Assembly: GCF_003854935.1 (NCBI RefSeq)
Contig: NZ_CP033970.1
Span: 1,488,001 to 1,552,000 of the forward strand
Direction of reading: 5' to 3'
DNA length: 64,000 nucleotides
DNA from: Cupriavidus pauculus
Lineage (GTDB): Bacteria; Pseudomonadota; Gammaproteobacteria; Burkholderiales; Burkholderiaceae
The position numbers and the translations under genes were made by a program. The notes beneath the pieces are model-generated. The model searched no databases. It was given only the letters and a program-made list of their open reading frames with translations, and had not been told where the DNA came from. Below are positions 14,714 through 22,234 of the stretch, piece by piece (within the stretch, counting starts at the first letter, position 1; each line of letters opens with the position of its first letter).

Positions 14714-16468
14714 ATGGAGATGACGCAGGCAACGTCGGAACTCGACGCCCGGCCAGACAACGACGAGGTGCCGGGCGCGCAGGCGCCGGCGGCCGAACTG
14801 GAGGCGCCGTTCTCGAATCTGGAGACACGACGCCATCAGATGTTTCCCACGCTGACGCAGGCCGAGATCGCGCGCATCCAGCGCTTTGGCCAGGTGCGCA
14901 CGTGGCAGGCCGGCGAGCTGGTGTTCCGCGTGGGCGATGCGGGGCGCGGCATGCACGTGGTGCTGTCCGGCCGGGTGCGCATCGACCGGCGCGACGGCCT
15001 GGGCCATAGCTCGCCGATCACCGAGGAAGGGCCGGGCCAGTTCCTGGCCGAGGTCGGGCAACTGACCGGCAAGCCCGCGCTGGTGGATGCGGTGGCGCTG
15101 GAGGACTGCACGATCCTGGTCATCCCGCCGGCCAGCCTGCGCGCGTTGCTGGTGGCCGAGGCCGACCTGGGCGAGCGCATCATGCGTGCGCTGATCCTGC
15201 GGCGGGTGGGGCTGATCGAGCAGGGCGGCGGACCGGTGCTGGTGGGCAAGGGCACCCAGCCGCTGCTGCTGTCGCTGCAGGCGTTCCTGCGGCGCAACGG
15301 GCATCCGCACCGGGTGATCGACGTGGAGACCGACACCGATTCCGTCTGCCTGCTCGACCTGAGCAAGGCGCCGGCCAGCGACTTCCCGATGGTGATCTGC
15401 CCCGACGGCAGCGTGCTGCGCGCGCCCGACGAGGGCCAGCTTGCCAGTTGCCTGGGGCTGGTGCCCGAGTTCGATCCGGACCATGTCTACGACGTGATCG
15501 TGGTCGGTGCCGGGCCGGCCGGGCTGGCGACGGCGGTCTACGCGGCGTCCGAAGGGCTATCGGTGGCCGTGATCGATTGCCGCTCGCCGGGCGGGCAGGC
15601 GGGCGCCAGTGCGCGCATCGAAAACTACCTGGGCTTTCCGACGGGCATTTCCGGGCAGGCGCTTGCCGGCCGCGCGTTCGTGCAGGCGCTGAAGTTTGGC
15701 GCGCACCTGGCGATTCCGCTCGAAGCCCGCGCGCTGCATTGCGGCGAGAGCCCGATCGTGCTGGAACTGAACGACGGCCAGCGCATCCAGACGCGGACCG
15801 TGGTCATCGCCAGCGGCGCGCAGTACCGGCGTGCCGAGATCGAATCGCTGGACAAGTACGAGGGGCGCGGCGTCTATTACTGGGCGTCGCCGGTGGAGGC
15901 CAAGCTGTGCAAGGACGAGCACGCGATGCTGGTGGGCGGCGGCAATTCGGCCGGGCAGGCCGCCGTGTACCTGGCATCCCACGCGGCGGAGGTGCACATG
16001 CTCGTGCGCGGCGAGGGGCTGGAAGCCACGATGTCGCGCTACCTGATCGACCGCCTGCGCAGCCTGCCGAACGTCTACCTGCACACCCACGCGCAGATCA
16101 CGGCGATGGAGGGCGACGGCTGGCTGTCGACGGTGCGCTACCGCGAGCGCGCGCAGGGCCCGGACTGCGTGGCCGTGCCGATGCGCCACGTGTTCCTGTT
16201 CATCGGCGCCGCGCCCAACACCGAATGGCTGCGCTCGTGCCACGTGGAAACCGACAACAAGGGCTTCATCCTGACCGGCTACGAGGCGCACCATTCGTGC
16301 ACGGACCGGGCCGACTACACGCTGGAAACCAGCGTGCCCGGCGTGTTTGCGATCGGCGACGTGCGCTCGGGATCGACCAAGCGCGTGGCGGCGGCCGTGG
16401 GCGAGGGCGCCGCCGTGGTCGCGCAGATCCACCGCTACCTGGCCACGCTCCAGCACGCGCGGGTCTGA
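14714..16468 (+). CDS. cNMP-binding-domain / thioredoxin-reductase-like flavoprotein fusion
   Basis: 584 aa from ATG at 14714 (GGGGAA upstream; TTG at 14702 possible). Residues about 45-165 form a cyclic-nucleotide-binding-like domain (GDAGRGMHVVLSGRVRI). A thioredoxin-fold-like linker follows (FLRRNGHPHRVIDVETD). From about 258 there is a pyridine nucleotide-disulfide oxidoreductase: VIVVGAGPAGLATA for FAD, GGGNSAGQAA near 407 for NADPH, and GVFAIGDVRSGSTKR for the FAD tail. The redox-active CxxC of true thioredoxin reductases is absent: the equivalent stretch reads YYWASPVEAKLCKDE. Such fusions are known in proteobacteria, but the electron acceptor is unknown. Confidence 0.87.
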   Translation: MEMTQATSELDARPDNDEVPGAQAPAAELEAPFSNLETRRHQMFPTLTQAEIARIQRFGQVRTWQAGELVFRVGDAGRGMHVVLSGRVRIDRRDGLGHSSPITEEGPGQFLAEVGQLTGKPALVDAVALEDCTILVIPPASLRALLVAEADLGERIMRALILRRVGLIEQGGGPVLVGKGTQPLLLSLQAFLRRNGHPHRVIDVETDTDSVCLLDLSKAPASDFPMVICPDGSVLRAPDEGQLASCLGLVPEFDPDHVYDVIVVGAGPAGLATAVYAASEGLSVAVIDCRSPGGQAGASARIENYLGFPTGISGQALAGRAFVQALKFGAHLAIPLEARALHCGESPIVLELNDGQRIQTRTVVIASGAQYRRAEIESLDKYEGRGVYYWASPVEAKLCKDEHAMLVGGGNSAGQAAVYLASHAAEVHMLVRGEGLEATMSRYLIDRLRSLPNVYLHTHAQITAMEGDGWLSTVRYRERAQGPDCVAVPMRHVFLFIGAAPNTEWLRSCHVETDNKGFILTGYEAHHSCTDRADYTLETSVPGVFAIGDVRSGSTKRVAAAVGEGAAVVAQIHRYLATLQHARV

Positions 16469-16522
16469 CGCGCCGCCCCGAGGTTTACCCCCGGTGCAGG
16501 ACCGAAGTCCCACGTCCCGGCA

Positions 16523-16555
16523 CCGGGTTTTCCCGCGAACGCCCGGAAAACCGGG
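16523..16555. other. Hairpin between the flavoprotein and second DGAR gene
   Basis: CCGGGTTTTCC pairs with GGAAAACCGGG over 10 of 11 positions across a loop of about 11 bases. It lies 55 bases after the flavoprotein stop and 126 bp before the DGAR gene. There is no T tract. It may end the upstream transcript or shape the leader of the downstream one. Confidence 0.4.
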
Positions 16556-16680
16556 ACACCCGTCTCCTACGCACCATCGCGCCATTTCCGACAATGTCGT
16601 CACGGATCGGCCAGCGCCATCCCGGCCAAGGCCATCCGTGTTCGTCTTCTGATCGGAGTTCAAAAGTTGGAGTAGTCGCG

Positions 16681-16992
16681 ATGCGTACGTTTGTTGCAAA
16701 GACCCTGGTTGCCGTTTCCACAGTTTCCGCCGTTTCCGTATTGACCATCGGATTCGCCCCGGCCGCCCACGCGGCGTGGAGCGAAGCATTCATGCCGGCG
16801 AACGGCTCGGCGCTGCATGTGGGCAAGTCCGCCTGCAAGCGCGGGGCGTTCGATCCTTACACCGATGGCGCCCGAATGGGGCCGCGCGATGCGTTCAGCG
16901 ATGGCGGCAACCGCATGGGCCCGCGCGATGCGTACACCGACGGCGCCCGCAGCGTGGGCGGCCCGGGCGACTGCGCGATGCGCGCCGCCTGA
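16681..16992 (+). CDS. Second exported DGAR-repeat protein (short paralogue)
   Basis: 103 aa with an N-terminal Sec signal (about residues 1-31, ending AAHA) and a short mature part carrying three repeat motifs: DPYTDGAR, DAFSDGGN and DAYTDGAR. The D-G pairs are at 62, 74 and 87, the same 12- to 13-residue period as in the protein at 416-1000, and two units share RMGPRDA. Two Cys (52 and 98) bracket the repeats and could form a disulfide in the periplasm. The ribosome site GGAG lies 10 bases upstream of the ATG. Function unknown. It is flanked by the hairpins at 16523-16555 and 17121-17146. Confidence 0.75.
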   Translation: MRTFVAKTLVAVSTVSAVSVLTIGFAPAAHAAWSEAFMPANGSALHVGKSACKRGAFDPYTDGARMGPRDAFSDGGNRMGPRDAYTDGARSVGGPGDCAMRAA

Positions 16993-17120
16993 CGCCTGGC
17001 GCGTCACGCGGTCCGGGCCCGCCGCAGTCGGACGATGTCCGGCTGACGACGGCCGAGCTTGCTGATCCGGCGGACCCCGGAACCGCCTTCCCGGCCGCAT
17101 GGCAGCCCCGTGCGGCCGAT

Positions 17121-17146
17121 GCCTTGCCGGCGCGGGCCGGCAAGGC
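17121..17146. terminator. Perfect 11-bp hairpin downstream of the second DGAR gene
   Basis: GCCTTGCCGGC-GCGG-GCCGGCAAGGC, a perfect stem with a 4-base loop, 128 bp after the DGAR stop. There is no T tract, so terminator activity is uncertain. The remaining 16993-17373 shows no gene that I can support. Confidence 0.4.
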
Positions 17147-17373
17147 GCGTCCATCCCCCAACCGTGGCGTATCCGATCCGGCGCGTGGCCCACGCCCCGC
17201 GTCTGGCCTTCCGCACATTGCGCGGCCGACTGTCCTCATCGATGTCGGCGAGGCGGGGTTCGTTGTCTAAGATAGGTGAGTCGCGCGGCACCACCCCGGG
17301 CGGCGCGCCATCGCCCGTCCACCGGCGGCGGCACGCCGCGCCGCCTGTAACCTGCCCCGCGCGCGACCCGCCC

Positions 17374-18450
17374 ATGCCGATGCTCAAGCAGCAGATCCGC
17401 CTATGCACCTGCCCGGACCGAGTACGCCTGGCGTATGCCATCACGGGCAGCGGCACGCCGCTGGTCAAGGCCGCCAACTGGATGAGCCACCTGGAGTTCG
17501 ACGTCGGCAGCCCGGTCTGGAGCCACATGCTCTGCGCGCTGTCCGAGCAGCACACGCTGATCCGCTACGACGAACGCGGCTGCGGGCTGTCGGACCGCCA
17601 TGTGGACGACCTGTCGTTCAACGCCTGGCTGCGCGACCTGGAAACCATCGTCGACGCGATGAACGTGGACCGCTTTGCGCTGCTCGGCATCTCGCAGGGC
17701 GCGTCCATCGCCGTGGCGTACGCGGTGGCGCACCCCGAACGGGTCAGCCACCTGGTGCTGCACGGCGGCTACGCGCGCGGCCGCCTGAAGCGCAACCAGG
17801 GCCCCGAGATGTGCGAGGAAGCCGAGCTGATGATCCGGCTGGCCGAGATCGGCTGGGGCCAGGAAAATCCGGCCTTCCGCCAGTTCTTCACCACGCAGTT
17901 CATCCCCGGCGGCACGGCCGAGCAGCACCGCTGGTTCAACGAACTGGAGCGCGTGTCGACGTCGCCGGTCAACGCCGCGCGCTTCATGCGGATCTTCAAC
18001 GACATCGACGTGGTGGAGCTGCTGCCCCAGGTTGCGTGCCCGACGCTGGTGCTGCACGCCGTGCGCGACGCCCGCGTGCCGTTCGACGAAGGCCGGCTGA
18101 TCGCCAGCATGATCCCCAACGCGCGGTTCGTGCCGCTGGACAGTGGCAACCACCTGCTGCTGGAGTCAGAGCCGGCCTGGGAGCGCTGGATCGAGGAAGT
18201 GCGCGCGTTCCTGCCGGCACCGGCGCCGTCGACCGATCCGGCCTTCGGCACGCTGACGCGGCGCGAGCGCGACATCGTCGTGCTGATCGCGCAGGGCCGC
18301 GACAACGCCCAGATCGCCGCCCACCTTGGGCTGTGCGAGAAGACCGTGCGCAACCACATCACCAGCATTTTCTCGAAGCTCGAAGTGGAAAACCGTTCGC
18401 AGGCCATCGTCCTGGCGCGTGAATCGGGCTTCGACCGCCAGCGGGCATAG
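17374..18450 (+). CDS. Alpha/beta hydrolase fused to a LuxR-type HTH
   Basis: 358 aa from ATG at 17374 (17380 also possible; upstream frame is Pro/Arg-rich and unlikely to be translated). Residues about 10-285 form an alpha/beta hydrolase with a complete triad: the GISQGAS nucleophile elbow near 106, Asp in HAVRDARVPF, and His in DSGNHLLLE. Residues about 290-358 form a LuxR/FixJ HTH (LTRRERDIVVLIAQGRDNAQ, IAAHLGLCEKTVRNHITSIF, SKLEVENRSQAIV). The protein is therefore probably a transcription factor whose hydrolase-like domain binds or cleaves a small ligand. Targets are unknown; the neighbours (DGAR gene upstream, DUF1348 gene downstream) are candidates. Confidence 0.85.
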   Translation: MPMLKQQIRLCTCPDRVRLAYAITGSGTPLVKAANWMSHLEFDVGSPVWSHMLCALSEQHTLIRYDERGCGLSDRHVDDLSFNAWLRDLETIVDAMNVDRFALLGISQGASIAVAYAVAHPERVSHLVLHGGYARGRLKRNQGPEMCEEAELMIRLAEIGWGQENPAFRQFFTTQFIPGGTAEQHRWFNELERVSTSPVNAARFMRIFNDIDVVELLPQVACPTLVLHAVRDARVPFDEGRLIASMIPNARFVPLDSGNHLLLESEPAWERWIEEVRAFLPAPAPSTDPAFGTLTRRERDIVVLIAQGRDNAQIAAHLGLCEKTVRNHITSIFSKLEVENRSQAIVLARESGFDRQRA

Positions 18451-18472
18451 CCGCGCAGACGGCAATTTGTCC

Positions 18473-18518
18473 TTGACATACAGATCTGTCTACCCAACAC
18501 TATGAGACAGATCTGTCT
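18473..18518 (+). promoter_or_regulatory. Promoter with two TetR-type operators, DUF1348 gene
   Basis: A perfect -35 TTGACA (18473-18478) and a -10-like CACTAT (18498-18503). Operator 1, ACAGATCTGTCT (18480-18491), lies between them. Operator 2, AGACAGATCTGTCT (18505-18518, perfect palindrome), lies just after the -10. The same word, AGACAGACCTGTCT, covers the promoter of the TetR gene at 27633, so that regulator is the likely repressor of both. Confidence 0.65.
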
Positions 18519-18581
18519 ACATCAGGTCGACACGTATTCCATCCCGTTCCGACGAATCCCATCCTTTCTGGAGCCTTGCCG

Positions 18582-19061
18582 ATGTCGAGCCAACCCGAAG
18601 TCCGCCCGCCGCTGCCCCCGTTCACCCGCGAAACCGCCGCCGCCAAGGTGCGCGCGGCCGAAGACGGCTGGAACAGCCGCGATCCCAACCGCGTGGCGCT
18701 GGCCTACACCGTCGACAGCGCCTGGCGCAACCGCGCGGAATTCGTCAACGGGCGCGAGCAGATCGTCGCCTTCCTGGCGCGCAAGTGGCAGAAGGAACTG
18801 GACTACCGGCTGATCAAGGAACTGTGGGCCCACGACGGCAACCGCATCGCTGTGCGCTTTGCCTACGAATGGCACGACGACTCGGGCAACTGGTTCCGCT
18901 CGTACGGCAACGAGAACTGGGAATTCGACGAAAACGGCCTGATGCGCCGCCGCTTCGCATGCATCAACGACGCCCCGATCCGCGAGGCCGACCGCAAGTA
19001 CCACTGGCCGCTGGGCCGCCGGCCCGACGATCACCCGGGCTTGAGCGAACTGGGGTTTTGA
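18582..19061 (+). CDS. DUF1348 / NTF2-like (SnoaL-fold) protein
   Basis: 159 aa, the usual size for DUF1348. The opening ([40 protein letters not shown]) and [20 protein letters not shown] are characteristic, as is the C-terminal FACINDAPI. The NTF2-like cone fold binds small hydrophobic molecules in its cavity; catalysis in this subfamily is not established. ATG 18582 has GGAG 8 bases upstream. The gene sits alone behind a promoter with two TetR operators, so it is probably induced by an effector of the TetR protein encoded at 27633-28205. Confidence 0.85.
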   Translation: MSSQPEVRPPLPPFTRETAAAKVRAAEDGWNSRDPNRVALAYTVDSAWRNRAEFVNGREQIVAFLARKWQKELDYRLIKELWAHDGNRIAVRFAYEWHDDSGNWFRSYGNENWEFDENGLMRRRFACINDAPIREADRKYHWPLGRRPDDHPGLSELGF

Positions 19062-19123
19062 GGGGGGGCGATCCGCTAGCGGCCGCCCGCTCTCCCTGCC
19101 CCGAATCCGCACTGGTTGTTTGC

Positions 19124-19248
19124 GCCCCTCTCCCGCGCGCGGGAGAGGGGCCGGGGGTGAGGGCAGGCGGTCCAAATTGCGACCTGTCGGCAAGCAGATC
19201 CTCAACGCCCTCACCCCCAACCCCTCTCCCGCAGGCGGGAGAGGGGAG
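19124..19248. repeat. Intergenic inverted-repeat element, copy B
   Basis: About 125 bp, starting GCCCCTCTCCCGC and ending GCGGGAGAGGGGAG. Its centre, containing CCTGTCGGCAAGCAGATC, is the reverse complement of the centre of copy C (29503), so the element occurs in both orientations. It lies between the convergent DUF1348 and M20 genes, where it could act as a two-way terminator. Confidence 0.85.
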
Positions 19249-19338
19249 CAAACCGAGCCGGTCTGCGGGAAGCGAAATCGAAAATCGACAACCGACAAGA
19301 AACAACCGTCCCCATCCCCGCTCCCCTGACCCACCCCC

Positions 19339-21075
19339 TCACTGCATCCGTTCCAGGTTCCCCACCCGCACCAGCATCTCCGTGAACATCTGCATGTCCA
19401 GGTTCAGGTCGGAGACTTCCTTGTATTCCTTGGCGTTGTGGGCGGTGTATTTCTTGCCGGGCATGGCCGGGCCGAAGTTGATGGCGTTGGGCATCAGCTT
19501 GGCCGTGGTGCTGCCGGCCGTCGGCACGGGCTTGGCTTCGAGCCCGGTGGTGTCACCGTAGATGTTCAGCAGCGTGGCCAGCCATGCGCCCTTGGGGTCG
19601 CGGGCCATCCAGTCGCCCTGGTCGTGCTGGATCTCCAGCGCGGTGCCGGTCCGGGACGACCACGCCTGGATGCGTTCCGCGATGCGGCTGCGTAGCGCGT
19701 CGGGTGTGCTGCCGCGAGGCATGCGCACGTTGGCGGTGACTTCCAGCTTGCCGTTGCGCGCGCGGATCAGCGTGGGCGAGACCGTCAGCGGGCCCATGAA
19801 GTCGTCGCGATAGCCCACGCCAAGCTGTTCGGCCAGGTAGCCGGTGCCGTACAGGTCCGTCAGGTAGCGCGTGGCGCGTGCGTAGTGGTTGTCGGCGAAC
19901 GGCACGCCAGACGCCTGCAGGAACATCGCCAGGCGCGGTACCGGGTTCACGCCTTCCTCGGGCCGCGATCCGTGGGCCGAGACGCCCGTGACCTTCACGT
20001 CGACGGCGTCGGCGCTGCGCGCGATGTCGATCGAGAACTTGCCCTGCGCGGCGTGCTGCGCGATGAAGGCGTCGCGCGCGCGTTCCAGCGTGGCCGCCAC
20101 CTGGTTCAGGTCGCCGCCGGTGATGCGCGCGGTGGCCGTCTGCGGGATCGCGTTGGCCGACGCCGCGCCCGCCATGGCGACGATGGCCGGCGTCTTGCCA
20201 TCCACCGGCTGGTCGGCAAAGCGCACGGTCAGCGCGCCGGAGCCTTTCTCGGCCACCACGGCCGGGTACTTGCTGTCCAGCACGATGTTGTACTCGGGCA
20301 GGGCGGTCTTGTCGCGGTAGTACTTCATGCCGTCGCCGCCGGTCTCCTCGGTGGTCTCGATCATCAGCCGGATCGTCCGCGCCAGCGGCACGCCGCTCTC
20401 GCGCACGGTCTTCATCGCGTAGAGCGCGGCGGCGATCGACCCCTTGTCGTCGATCGTGCCGCGCCCGTACAGGTAGTCGCCCACGCGCGTGACCTTGAAC
20501 GGGTCGAGCTTCGTGCCGTCGTCGAGCATCCATTCGTCGGCCACCACGGGCACCACGTCGGCGTGCGTGAGGATGCCGAACGTCTCGCTGCCCTGGCCCG
20601 GCAGCATCACCTCGAACACGCGATTGTCGACGTTGCGGAACTGCAGGCCGAAGTCACGCGCCATGCGCGCCACGAGCTTGCCGAAATCGACGATGGCCGG
20701 GTTTTCGTGCTGCGGCACCTTGTCGTCGCGCACGGTGCGCAGCGCCACCATCTCGCTGATGCTGTCCAGCACCGCCTGGTGGTTGTGCACGCGGTTGTAG
20801 ATGCCAAGCAGGCGGCCGATGTTGACCAGGTCGTCGCCGTGCAGCGGCTGGCTGGCGCGGTAGGCGCGCACGCTGCGGGCCAGCTTGGGGTCGGCCTTGA
20901 CGGCCGTGTCCAGAAACGCGTTGAAGCTGGCGGGCGGCGTGGCGGTGGCGCTGGCCACGAGCTTGTCGATCTCGGGCTTGGCCAGCGGCGCGGCAATCGT
21001 GCTGCCGGGGGTGATGGCAAGCAGCGCGGCGGCCAGCAGGGTAGCCGCGGGCAGCCGGACGGGCAGGCGAGTCAT
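19339..21075 (-). CDS. Exported M20-family dipeptidase
   Basis: 578 aa from ATG at 21075; residues 1-29 are a signal peptide (LLAAALLAITPGSTIAAPLA). Metal and catalytic motifs of M20 (PepV/DapE-like) peptidases are all present: FGILTHADVVPV with the first His, YGRGTIDDKGSIAA with bridging Asp, ETTEETGGDG with the catalytic and ligand Glu, and GVSAHGSRPEEG with the domain-interface His. Expected to be a zinc or manganese dipeptidase in the periplasm, longer than cytoplasmic PepV. The gene is divergent from the peroxiredoxin gene and convergent with DUF1348. Precise substrate is not readable. Confidence 0.88.
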   Translation of the reverse strand: MTRLPVRLPAATLLAAALLAITPGSTIAAPLAKPEIDKLVASATATPPASFNAFLDTAVKADPKLARSVRAYRASQPLHGDDLVNIGRLLGIYNRVHNHQAVLDSISEMVALRTVRDDKVPQHENPAIVDFGKLVARMARDFGLQFRNVDNRVFEVMLPGQGSETFGILTHADVVPVVADEWMLDDGTKLDPFKVTRVGDYLYGRGTIDDKGSIAAALYAMKTVRESGVPLARTIRLMIETTEETGGDGMKYYRDKTALPEYNIVLDSKYPAVVAEKGSGALTVRFADQPVDGKTPAIVAMAGAASANAIPQTATARITGGDLNQVAATLERARDAFIAQHAAQGKFSIDIARSADAVDVKVTGVSAHGSRPEEGVNPVPRLAMFLQASGVPFADNHYARATRYLTDLYGTGYLAEQLGVGYRDDFMGPLTVSPTLIRARNGKLEVTANVRMPRGSTPDALRSRIAERIQAWSSRTGTALEIQHDQGDWMARDPKGAWLATLLNIYGDTTGLEAKPVPTAGSTTAKLMPNAINFGPAMPGKKYTAHNAKEYKEVSDLNLDMQMFTEMLVRVGNLERMQ

Positions 21076-21312
21076 GGATGGATGTCCCTTCGTGGTTTTT
21101 GGTGTGTGCGCATGATAGCCACGGCGGCAAGTCAGCGAAAGCGGCCCGGACACCACCCGATAGCCTGGGTCAATCGCCTTTCGACGATTGATAATAGTTA
21201 GTTTCAATGAGTGCGGTAAAAACAATAAATTTCCCGCATCACATTCAGACAGGGAGAATGCACTCCGTCGTCACCGCACGTGACGCCCAACTAACCCAAA
21301 GGAGTGTTTCCG

Positions 21313-22044
21313 ATGCTGCAATCCCGTGAAGGCCAACGCGTTCCCAACGTCACGTTCCGAGTGCGTGACAACAACGAGTGGAAGGACGTGACCACGGCCG
21401 AGCTGTTCCATGGCAAGACCGTAGCGGTGTTCTCGCTGCCGGGGGCCTTCACGCCGACGTGTTCGTCCACCCACCTGCCGCGCTACAACGAACTGGCCCC
21501 GGCCTTCCGCGCCGCCGGCGTGGACGCCATCCTCTGCGTGTCGGTCAACGACACCTTTGTCATGAACGAGTGGAGCAAGGACCAGGAGTCCGAGAACATC
21601 GTCATGATCCCCGACGGCAACGGCGAGTTCACCGACGGCATGGGCATGCTGGTCGACAAGGCCGATCTGGGCTTCGGCAAGCGTAGCTGGCGCTATTCGA
21701 TGCTGGTCAAGGACGGCGTGGTGGACAAGATGTTCATCGAGCCGGAAGAGCCGGGCGACCCGTTCAAGGTGTCCGACGCCGACACGATGCTGAACTACAT
21801 CGCCCCGGACGCCCGCCGCCCGGACCAGGTGGTGGTGTTCTCGAAGGTTGGCTGCTCGCATTGCGCCAAGGCCAAGCAACTGCTGCAGGACAAGGGCTAC
21901 GAGTACATCGACGTTCCGCTGGACAACAAGATCCGCGGCAAGGTGCTGGGCGCCGTGTCCGGTGAAATGACCGCGCCGCAGGTGTTCATCAACGGCAAGC
22001 TCGTGGGCGGCGCCGCCGCGCTCGAACAGTACCTGGGCGCCTGA
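21313..22044 (+). CDS. Peroxiredoxin-glutaredoxin hybrid (Prx5-Grx)
   Basis: 243 aa. Residues 1-165 are a Prx5-type peroxiredoxin with the peroxidatic Cys50 in [14 protein letters not shown]. Residues about 172-243 are a glutaredoxin domain with [12 protein letters not shown] (CxxC) and [10 protein letters not shown]. The fusion reduces hydroperoxides using glutathione, the Grx part recycling the Prx part. ATG 21313 is preceded by AAGGAG at 8 bases; GTG 21304 is overlapped by that site and rejected. The upstream region (21076-21312) is AT-rich and must hold its promoter; I find no convincing OxyR site. A flavoprotein disulfide reductase follows in the same direction. Confidence 0.95.
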   Translation: MLQSREGQRVPNVTFRVRDNNEWKDVTTAELFHGKTVAVFSLPGAFTPTCSSTHLPRYNELAPAFRAAGVDAILCVSVNDTFVMNEWSKDQESENIVMIPDGNGEFTDGMGMLVDKADLGFGKRSWRYSMLVKDGVVDKMFIEPEEPGDPFKVSDADTMLNYIAPDARRPDQVVVFSKVGCSHCAKAKQLLQDKGYEYIDVPLDNKIRGKVLGAVSGEMTAPQVFINGKLVGGAAALEQYLGA

Positions 22045-22234
22045 TCCTCCCCCCGCCCGGGCCCGGCTCCCCCGGCCGGTGTCCTGGGCACCTTTTCCCC
22101 CCGCACTCCAACCGCCGCCCATCGCGGCAACAACGTTGCAGTCGCCGGACCCGATGGCATTGCCTGGCCGCGCCATGGCGGGCCGTGCCATCCGATCCGC
22201 CGATTGATAGCCCGGCAGTACAAGGAAAACGACC

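Noticed and set aside
17059-17373. N-terminal extension of the hydrolase-LuxR protein
   Set aside because: Pro/Arg-rich with no hydrolase similarity; it would run through the hairpin at 17121-17146.
21160-21196. Possible OxyR site upstream of the peroxiredoxin gene
   Set aside because: Only one ATAG-N7-CAAT half fits; the second half does not align with the tandem ATAG-N7-CTAT pattern.
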